Assembly: GCA_033239525.1 (NCBI GenBank)
Contig: BSYO01000024.1
Coordinates: forward strand, 12,457,268 to 12,521,267
Direction: 5' to 3'
DNA from: Nepenthes gracilis
Lineage: Eukaryota > Streptophyta > Magnoliopsida > Caryophyllales > Nepenthaceae
Length of the DNA stretch: 64,000 bases
Under the pieces are notes generated by a model. That model was not told where the DNA came from. It searched no databases and saw only the letters and a program-made list of their open reading frames with translations. Positions 55,380 to 64,000 of the stretch are shown here, piece after piece; positions within the stretch are counted from its first letter, which is position 1; each line of letters opens with the position of its first letter. A program made the position numbers and the translations under genes.

Positions 55380-56310
55380 GGGAATGAAAATTCTCATGTA
55401 CAGATATGATATTATCTTTTTATTCAACTAATATGGAAACTATCTACTCTCGCGATATATCCTCTAGTAAAAATATAGTCTTGCTAATATATTAAAAAGT
55501 TAATATAGATTGTCACATACAATGTCATTGTTAAGTTATAGGGTCAGATCTATTTCTATTTGATTATTATCCACTTTTGGAGAAATTTTTGGGATATAGC
55601 GGTCATTAATATTGTGCCACACGGTCTATCATTAAAAAGATATCTCGAATGAAGAAAAAAATATTACCCCTTATAAAGTATGATGCCACATCTTTGACCA
55701 ATAAATGTAGGATAACCCACTTTCACAATATAATCCTTAGTAAAAAGATAGATAGCTGTTATATTATGGGCACCGATACAAATTCTCACAAAAAGCATCA
55801 TTGTTGAGCTTTGTTGTCGAACATATTCCTGTTCAATACAATGTCCATTTTTAGGAAAACCGTGGATACATCTGCTTACTAATCAAGCACGCTTTTGCCC
55901 TTTAAAAGGCACATCACATGGAGAATGAAACATTTACACTAATAAATAGGTTGTCGCTTCTTTATTCAATCACCATAGAATTATCTATTCCTACAATATA
56001 GCCAGATAAATGAGTAGTTACGAAATTAAATTAGGGGGTGCATATACGAATTGTTACAAAGGTTGCCATTATTAAACTTTAAGATCAAACTTTTTTCATT
56101 TAATGTATTGCCCATTTTGACAAAATGAGTGAAACGTATTTTATAATTAGCTACATCTAAGAGAGATGAAATATATTTACTTAACTGATATCAGATATAT
56201 TATCATATTAGAAGCGATGATATAAATTCTTAAAAATATCGCCAATGTTGAGGTTCAATTTCAGGTTTGATTTCCTTTGAGATATTGCCATACTTAGAAA
56301 AATATGTGAC
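55380..56310. repeat. Diverged tandem array, four or more units
   Basis: A phrase of the form (TC/GCC)A(T/A)TGTT(A/G)AG(T/C)TT...ATATT(G/C)CCA(T/C)TTTT(A/G)GAAAA recurs at about 55525, 55797, 56063 and 56239. Spacings are about 270, 266 and 176 bp. Between them TA(C/T)TC(T/C)(C/A)G/CAATATA and ATACAAATT(C/G)T(C/T)ACAAA are shared. An old tandem repeat or a string of related insertions; no coding content. Confidence 0.5.
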
Positions 56311-59300
56311 AATTGTAAAAATAAGGCTCGAAAGGAGAAAAAAAATATTATCTCATCTATAAATAATTAATACCCTTTTTACTTAATTAATAAATGGTAA
56401 TTCATACATTTGTATTAATAATTATGAAGAGGGTGTACTGCTGTTCTAATTAATTATAACGATCAAATCATGGGAACGTGTCTTATGGAATATCAAAAAA
56501 CTTTGACTTTTGTTCAGATGTCGACTTCGCGTTATCAATTACTACAAATTTAAATTAATAATCAATTTAAAGAAAATTTTATTTATATTTAGTAAATAAT
56601 CAATATTACTTATTTATATGGTTATAAAATGAATTTATCCAAATTTAAAAATATAATATTTTTGGCATATTTGTTACTTTATCTCTACGTTCTGAGGGCA
56701 GAATTGAATCCAGCATGAAACTACGTGTCAAATTATCAATGGCCTAGTTTATTAATTAGATGTAAATCGAGCAACCAAGTGGCAAAAAATATGTAAAATT
56801 AAGGCAAATAATAACTCAATAAAATAATAAATAAAATATTAAATATTGACGAACAGTTATCATCAACTGAATAATAGTAATCTACATGTGAACAACCCAA
56901 TTCCGTAACGACCGAATAAAAATCAACCATTGATAACTGAATAGTTATTAAACTAACCCGAGCAATAATTATGCAATAATAGTAATGATTGATATTTAAT
57001 ACAGCGTAATACCTTCTATTATAAATGATAATTTTGATTTGACAAACTAGTAGAATGCCCTATCTATGAATATAGATCCCCAACCAATATCCGGGACAAA
57101 TGAATATGAGGCATACAGGCACCTACAACATGGACATCGCAACAAAGTCCAGTCTCCAAACAAAGAAAGATTCAAAACAATATCTTCTTTTTTTTTTCTT
57201 TCTTTTCATATTTTTTTATTTATTTAAAAAAATTTATTAACTTAAATATCGAAAGATATATCAAAAAAATCTCATATACTTTTAATCTCTCATTAAATTA
57301 TTATAGTGGACATAACTAGGATTTTTAACTATGAAGATCAAACCCGTAACCTCTCAAATTAGCCAAAAATTTTGCCCAGTTATCTAATTCATACAACAGC
57401 CCAAATTCCAAATAAACATCATATATTTATTGTCAGTTGTTTTAGTTAATAAAACTAAAATATGTAAGCATATTTATTTAATCTTTCTTATAGTTTTCAA
57501 TTTGAATAATTTTTTTAAAAAAATCAAAGTAAATAAAATATCAAGGAAAACGTATGATCTGTCAAATACTATTTTCTATTTACTAATAATATAATTAAGA
57601 ATAGGGTTGAATATTTATTACTCATAAAAAAAAGAAAAATGATTGAATCTTTAATAGTCTAATAAAAAAACCGAGTTTAAAGTAGGTTAAATAGGGACCC
57701 TTGTGTGATATTGCCATTAGAATCTACGACCACTCATCTATGATGAAGATTTTTAGAGTTGTTGAATTTGAAGCTTCGAGGAAGGCATAGAAGACGACGC
57801 AAAATGCAAGTTGACAAAGGGATTACAATGGAAAGTCAAAAATATAGCTACCTAAATTTGACAAAAACAAGAGAGAGATGAAGAAAAGATGATATTTAAC
57901 GCGTATCTCATATAGTCGTTTGAATAAAATCGAATTAAACTTTTATATTTTTTAATCTAAATCTTACACGCCACAACAATTAATAAGAAATTGAAGAATA
58001 TAAAACTCATTCCTAAAATATTTTTTGACGTTGAAATTAGAAATTATTCTAAGATAATAAAAGATGATAAAATGTTGAGGATTAAAGAGAAAGCAGAAAA
58101 CGAAGACTTGGCTCTGTGATATTCGAGATTCAAAGTATATAGGTGATTAAAATTCTATACTTGTTTTTATAAATGATCGGGATTTTATCCCATTGTTTGA
58201 AAAAAATAAGCATGTTTATAGCATTATTACTAATCAAGATACCCATTCTGAAAAGATGTGATTGTGTATTAATAAGAAATTATACTAGTTAAGAATTGAA
58301 TAGTCCAACCGTTATATAATATCTGAATCTAAAGCATGCCTATTGGATGAATTAACTGTTCACTTGAGTCAACGATTCATCTCTTGATTTATATAATTAT
58401 TCGTCAGGATTAACCGTTTAAATTTATTAATCGAACAGTCATTCGATACCTTAATTTTGTATTACCAGCAATCCGAACATTTGAATATTTGATAATTTAG
58501 CTAGATTTTTTACCATTTTAAATTTAATAATTTGATTGATTTATATCCCTCAACGAAGTTAAGATTTAAAGCCCCTACATAGCAAGGGTTTGAGCTGTTA
58601 CAATTTCGGACCGTACCCTACAAAGTTGAAGATGCAGCATCGCCGGTCGGCGCCAAAGCCGAAAAACAAGACCACCGGGAAGTCAAACTGTCACCCTCTC
58701 TCGACTCTGGCGGTGGGAGCTACTTAAATTTACAGTAAGTTTGTGATATATATAATACGTATACCATCAAATATTACCAAAACAAAAAAAGCAATATTTT
58801 TTAAAAAATTACAGTATTTTTAATTTTATTTTATTTTGCTATTGATATTATTTCACACAAAAAAAATTAAATTTTAAGATAAAAAGCCCTAAAAACATTT
58901 ATTCATGCTTTTTCACTTATACAATTTTAAAATTCAACACACACACATAATAATAAAAATTAAAAGTAAAATAATAAGACATATATAAAAAAAAAAAAAA
59001 AGTTATTGTACATGCATCATGCTTGCTCCTTCCTCATTTGGCTTGCCATTAGGGACACTCTCTAAACTTTAGAGAGATTAAAATATCTTCATTATTTTAG
59101 ATAATACCCATTAAGAAAGTGTTATAAAAATTCTATATATCATTGTTCTTCAAGTAAGCTATTACCAAACAAATTTAGAGTATTGCTCGTAGTTGAATAC
59201 AATGTGCATGACTATATATGTTAATTAAAATAGTAAGATTGAATAGGCTATAATTAAATGAAAAATAAAATCTACCCATTACATCCAAGCTCAAATGGCA

Positions 59301-59700
59301 TTAATGGCGATAATTTATTATATATAAAAAGACTGATCGATTATCATTTTGATCAGAGTGGTTCGTTTGATAGTAACATGACAAGTCGCATCATTATAAA
59401 TTTTTTTAGATACAAAAAATATTTAAGGCCACAATGGGTCATCGAGAATGGCTCAATAAGGCTCTGTTCCCCTTGACTTTGTGGAGGCAAGTGGTCTTGG
59501 TTTTGAATTTGTCTTTGATTATCTCATTTTTTTGGGGTTGGATTATTTTCTCGTTGACTATCTTATTTATGTCTTGGTCACCTTAAAATTTATACATATT
59601 TTTAATTAAAAATATATATATTTATATATTTCTTATACAAATATAATATATGCAATCACATATATTTATAATAATCACTAATATTATATGTAATAAATAA
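56311..59700. other. AT-rich intergenic DNA with one small GC-rich island
   Basis: No gene is supported. The island 58595-58730 (GCAGCATCGCCGGTCGGCGCC...) stands out in composition; its + frame from ATG 58632 runs 31 codons and matches nothing known. The frame at 59258-59476 (72 codons) is not recognised either. Confidence 0.45.
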
Positions 59701-60048
59701 CTGTGACAACTTTTTGTACTTCACATTCAACCCAGCAGCAGTAGTCTTTACCTGCTCTTCAATTCGAAGGTGCAAGCTCACCCACCGCTTTCCCACTGGT
59801 TTCGTCTCTCTCTCTCTCTCTCTCTCTCTCGGTCATAACTTCGTGTCCATCTCATCCATGAATTCTTTCATTCATTTTCTCTCTCCTCTGCCATCCACGT
59901 ATGTATAATAACATAGAAAAGTATAAACAAATTGAACTCCCCAGATTCTTCCTCCTCTCTGTTTGAGTTTGTTTATTCTATTTTATTTGAAGATTCAACG
60001 CACGGACGAAAGGGAATTGCCAATTACAGAAAGAGAGGGATTAAAAAA
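59701..60048 (+). promoter_or_regulatory. Probable leader of the AHL gene with CT microsatellite
   Basis: Balanced-GC stretch before the ATG at 60049 with a CT run at about 59805-59830, common in plant 5' leaders. The upstream frame from 59932 starts with TTG, so it is leader and not an N-terminal extension. Confidence 0.5.
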
Positions 60049-60945
60049 ATGGCCATGAAATCTGGTTATTGGGATGAAAGAGATTCCGCCGGCGATTTGT
60101 TCCATTCTCAGACGCAAAGATTTCAACGTCCTCTCCACCCGACTCCTCAGTACCACCACCACTTCCACCTCTCCACCACCACATCTGAGGAAGCCGACAG
60201 CGCTGCCCCTACCACGACCACTGCAATCCCACCACCTGCGAAGAAGGCCAAGGCTGCCAATGAAGACGGCGCAACGATTGAGGTGGTACGCAGGCCGAGA
60301 GGCCGACCGCCTGGTTCGAAGAACAGACCCAAGCCGTCGCCAATCATCACGAGTGAACCGGACCCGGTCATGTCCCCTTACATCCTCGAAGTTTCCGGCG
60401 GTGTTGATATCATAGACTCTCTCAAGAGCTTCACGCGCCGCCGAAACGTTGGCCTCTGCGTGCTCACGGCGTCGGGTAGCGTTGCTAATGTGAGCCTGAG
60501 GCAGCCCTCAACCACCTCCCCGGGCGGTACTGTCACATTCCACGGCTGCTTTGAAATTCTCTCTCTATCGGCGGCTCTGATCGTCGGCGGCGGAGGGTTT
60601 GGTGATGGATTGTTTACGATATCGCTGGCGGGCCCGTCGGGGCAAATAATGGGAGGCAAGGTTGTTGGATCGTTGCTGGCCGCTGGGACGGTGTATGTTA
60701 TTGCGGCGTCGTTTAACAACCCCAGTTTCCATAGGTTGCCCGTCGACAATGAGGAGGTTCACCACTCCCTTGTCGGTGGTAGCGTTTGTGATGGGCAGAA
60801 TATTGCATCTCCTGGAATCTCTAACGGCGGCGACGGTGGCCACCCGGCGAGAGGCGGCGAATTGCTGGGCATGTATCGTTTTCGCCTGGTTTCTGATGTC
60901 TTTGGGGCCGCCGCAGCCACTGCCAGGCCGCCGCCACCTTACTGA
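60049..60945 (+). CDS. AT-hook motif nuclear-localized (AHL) protein
   Basis: Intronless gene of 298 residues. AHL proteins bind AT-rich DNA, multimerise through the PPC/DUF296 domain and repress genes for growth, flowering and senescence. One AT-hook, RRPRGRPPGSKNRPKP (81-96), has the type-I RGRPxGSKN form. A His/Thr-rich low-complexity N-terminus and KKAKA (65-69) precede it. The PPC domain covers about 108-230: YILEVSGGVDI, VLTASGSVANVSLRQP, TVTFHG, then FTISLAGPSGQIMGGKVVGSLLAAGTVYVIAASF. The partner-binding motif GRFEIL is GCFEIL here (166-171), as in divergent AHLs where this position varies. The intronless, single-hook structure fits clade A. The start ATG is the first in frame and has a second ATG two codons on; it follows AAAAAA, and G follows the ATG. 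The exact orthologue cannot be named. Confidence 0.92.
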   Translation: MAMKSGYWDERDSAGDLFHSQTQRFQRPLHPTPQYHHHFHLSTTTSEEADSAAPTTTTAIPPPAKKAKAANEDGATIEVVRRPRGRPPGSKNRPKPSPIITSEPDPVMSPYILEVSGGVDIIDSLKSFTRRRNVGLCVLTASGSVANVSLRQPSTTSPGGTVTFHGCFEILSLSAALIVGGGGFGDGLFTISLAGPSGQIMGGKVVGSLLAAGTVYVIAASFNNPSFHRLPVDNEEVHHSLVGGSVCDGQNIASPGISNGGDGGHPARGGELLGMYRFRLVSDVFGAAAATARPPPPY

Positions 60946-62097
60946 TATTTCGTTAATCACAGATGATTAAGTTGTAGTCCTCTTCTCCGCTGAATAGAAA
61001 GGATGAAAGCAGTTTAAATTATCATGCTCACAGTTTCATTCTTTGCATACTCTTTATATACAGCTCCGTTAATGCTTTCATGGTTAGATTGATTATTATT
61101 AGTTTAAATGTTGATTCAATCTCTGTAGTTTAATTATATTTTTCTCATTTATAAAGTTACAGACTCGAAATTTTACTAAATTAAATATGATCGGAAAGTC
61201 AGAAAAATGCAGGAGAATCCATTAATATTTACCTTGTTTGATCTCTGTACGAATGATGACAGGGTAAAACTACCTTATTTACTTGCCAATTACTTGTAAA
61301 TTTCATATTTTTTGTTTGATTAAGGTTTAAATTTATGATTAGTGGATTGTTATTATCATTAATGAATCAATACATTCGTACCGCAAGATAATTATATCAT
61401 ATCAGCAAGATTTTATTAGTTTGGTGACTGAATGTTTTTTTCCATAATGAAATTATCATTAATGGTTTATTCTATTCTTGATTAAAAACTTTAAAATATA
61501 TTATCACGTATTATAAATCTATGCTTTATAATGTCATATTAACATAATAAAATTGTGTAATTAAATTGTATAAGTATAAATTTCTCATGCAATTCATATA
61601 TGTCATATTGAACCATAAAATTATGCATTACAAGTATCATAGTGGTCTGATGGAGTAATTTAAAGAACACAACATTGATAGATTGTTTGATTTGCCTAAA
61701 AATGCATGTCATAAACTATTATAAATTTAAGATAAAAATATCATGGCATACAGATGTATTTTTAACTTTTATTGTAAAAAAAAATTGGATATAACATAAA
61801 ATTGAGACCATAAATTTAAGGAAACAAATATATTTTTTACTGTATTTATTCTAAATATTGTAAATATATTAAATTAAAAAATTATATTTAATTATTAAAT
61901 TTTAATCGGATCAAAGTAGGATAATTTAATTAGATAAAAAATATAATATACATGTATGATAATTAATCTGGGAAAAAATATTTTTATTACCCTTAAAATA
62001 TCCTCAAATAATAAATAATTATTAATTTATATATCCTTATATGCATATTTATCAATTTAAATATATGAAAAATATTACTATTATAAGGTTAAAATAC
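60946..62097. other. 3' flank of the AHL gene and AT-rich DNA
   Basis: The 3' UTR likely lies in the first 150 bases (AATAGAAAGGATG at about 60995). Nothing else is recognised. Confidence 0.5.
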
Positions 62098-62900
62098 CTA
62101 TATCTCAGTAACCCTGTTCATCAATGAGAGTCGACCGTCTCTTTTGAGATGGGATGGTGGGGGTGGAAGTGAGCTGACAGTGGTGTATTTAATGACGGCG
62201 AGAGGAGGCGAGAGGGTGGTAGTTGGTGGCAAGTTAATGACTGAAGACGACTGAGAGAGAGAGAGAGAGGGTGAGTGAGTGAGCGGTGGGATCAGTCGAC
62301 GTTGAGGTTTGAGAAAACTTTGAGGTCGCCTGACCATTTCCAGTGAGCCGTGGCTTCCGGGAATCGGGGCTCTGCGATCGCAGTCGACGTTGAGGGCCGT
62401 TGGATGAAATCCAACGAAAAATATAAAAAAACGAATTTAATTTTAAAAACACGAGCCGTCGGATTAAAAACCTGATATTACCATAAATAGTTTTGTTTTT
62501 TTTTAACAGGAAAATGCGCCACAGCCGTCGGATGAATTTCATCCAACGGCTGGGGCGCATCACGCGCCCCTCCTCCCGAAAAACCCTTCGCGCTCCTCTC
62601 TCTCACTTCTGAAACCGTCTTCCCCATTTCGTCCTTCACTGCCCCTATCTCTCTCTTTTCCTCTATTCCTCTTCTACTGGTCATTTTGCGCAGCTGTCGC
62701 CCGAGGAACACAGACGCCATTGCCGGTCGTGTTTGAGAATCGTCGTTCCACCGGCGAGATTTCCCGTCCAGCCGTCTCCGTCGTCGTTGTCCACCGGCGA
62801 GATTTGGGATTCAATTTGCGGCCGGTTTCGTAGCCGTCTGCGTCGTCGTTGTCCACCGGCGATTTGGGATTCGGATTGTCCACCACCGGATTTGCTGTAC
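62098..62900. other. GC-rich island with palindromes and a tandem repeat
   Basis: Sharp composition change within AT-rich DNA. It contains a GA run (62250-62268), CGTTGGAT-GAA-ATCCAACG (62398-62416) and a 47-nt palindrome (62514-62560). A pyrimidine-rich stretch (62575-62680) follows, then a 62-bp tandem duplication (units from 62771 and 62833, sharing GCCGTCT(C/G)CGTCGTCGTTG). Open frames on both strands are short and of low complexity. It may be a decayed gene 5' end, a transposon terminus or a transduplicated fragment. Confidence 0.4.
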
Positions 62901-64000
62901 GTATTTGTATATTTGTAAAAATTTTTATATATTTAAATAAAATATAAATATTATTAAAATATTTATTTTTATATTTAATATATATTTTTATTAAATATAA
63001 AACATATGTATTATTTTTAAATATTTAAAAATAAATATTTTTATTCTAAATATATTTAAAAATATATATAAAAAATATATTAAAAATATTTTACATGTAT
63101 TTAAATTTATTTTTAAAATATTTAAAATGTAATGTTTCCACTATTTTGTTTCTATTTCTAAAAATAATATCATTTTATCCTTGGAATATTTTTAATTTAG
63201 TTATTTTTATCATTTTTGTTGAAAAGAAAACCTTAAGCGACAGGATGAAAATGCAAAACATCGATGGAAAACATACGTGTTACTAGAATTACTACATTAA
63301 TAAATATTTTTATTGAATAACCACGATTAATTTTAACTTATTTTCAGAATTTCATTTTAAATGAGTAATTAAATATAAAATAATAATTTTCTAAGACAAC
63401 GGTATATTTGGTGATTTTTCTTATTTTAAAAGAAAAAATAACTAAATATACTAATTGATGTTTGAATAAAGTAATTTTTGATACTTGGGACAAATAAAGG
63501 TTTGCTTTTTTTTAAAACCATAGATATTATTTTTGGATATTATTAATTATTTATTTTTTGGTTAAATAAATAATTATAATTTTTACAGAATTTAATTTAA
63601 ATAAAAATTAATTACGTGATGGTTTGCTTTCCCAAATTTGAAATAATGAAAGACAATTTGAGTTAAGGATTTAGATGGAATCTAAAGGTATAAATGGTCA
63701 GTATTGGGAATTAGAAGTCTGCAATGATCTAAAAATCATTTGAGGTGTGATCTTAATGTTAGATATTTTTTCACCATTTTGATAGAGTGCTTGAAAAGAA
63801 GAGATATAAAGAATTGTGTCTTATAAGTATGAATCCCTCCACTAATGATTCCCCCAATTTTTCAATCTAATGTTTCACTCTTCTCTCTCTCTTCTCTGCT
63901 ACTTTCCCTCTCCCGTGTGAGACTGAATTATGAAACATTTGGAATTTTGTGTTCACATGCTTTCAAAATATTCAACATACATGATTTGCGATCCATGATA
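62901..64000. other. AT-rich DNA to window end
   Basis: Extreme AT content, especially 62920-63120. A CT-rich patch at 63880-63915 might be a leader of a gene beyond the window. No coding content. Confidence 0.4.

Noticed and set aside
59932..60048. N-terminal extension of the AHL protein
   Set aside because: It would start at TTG; the first ATG in frame is 60049 and the upstream DNA is leader-like.
62733..62918. Short + strand protein frame
   Set aside because: The frame is created by the CGTCGTCGTTG tandem repeat; no conserved domain.

Overview
This window is nuclear DNA from a flowering plant, most likely a woody eudicot. The signs are AT-rich noncoding DNA, GT-AG introns, four plant-type genes spread over 64 kb, and many LTR-retrotransposon remnants. 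The species cannot be named from the sequence. All gene models were built by reading splice sites and protein similarity by eye; no search was run.

Four host genes, all on the + strand, are supported. (1) 1893-2999: an intronless J-domain (DnaJ) co-chaperone with a Cys-rich zinc-binding motif and a C-terminal AT-hook. (2) 30512-33962: a three-exon hevein-domain GH19 (class I-type) chitinase whose general-acid Glu is replaced by Gln. It is probably a chitin-binding pseudoenzyme, and its second intron holds a 494-bp near-perfect palindrome. (3) 39725-48189: the mu subunit of adaptor complex AP-4, 13 exons, 451 residues, apparently intact. (4) 60049-60945: an intronless AT-hook nuclear-localized (AHL) protein with a variant GRFEIL motif. 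The genes are functionally unrelated and lie 6 to 28 kb apart.

The rest is mostly transposable-element DNA. The main element is an 11.8-kb Ty3/gypsy retrotransposon of the Tat lineage (Retand-like), 15695-27523. It is bounded by exact 5-bp target-site duplications (CGGTA) and flanked by 1.38- and 1.35-kb LTRs. Its gag-pol is broken by stops and frameshifts, but the integrase frame is open. Its 3' third carries a spliced antisense gene, a tandem array whose units form covarying hairpins, further paired hairpins, and a GGTCAAC repeat array before the polypurine tract. The element sits inside an older LTR-like repeat that has other copies in the window.

Solo LTRs with recognisable target-site duplications lie at 5394-6360, 7213-7885, 35795-36735, 37162-38069 and 51273-52234. 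A degenerate LINE-1 (minus strand, about 6.8-11.5 kb) is interrupted by the 7213-7885 solo LTR and by a second block of about 2.2 kb. Diverged tandem arrays lie at 34.1-35.8 kb and 55.4-56.3 kb. No tRNA, rRNA, CRISPR or organellar segment was recognised.

The most interesting signals are the covarying hairpin arrays and spliced antisense gene of the Tat element, the active-site substitutions in the chitinase, and the GGTCAAC/GTTGACC palindromes shared by unrelated LTRs.
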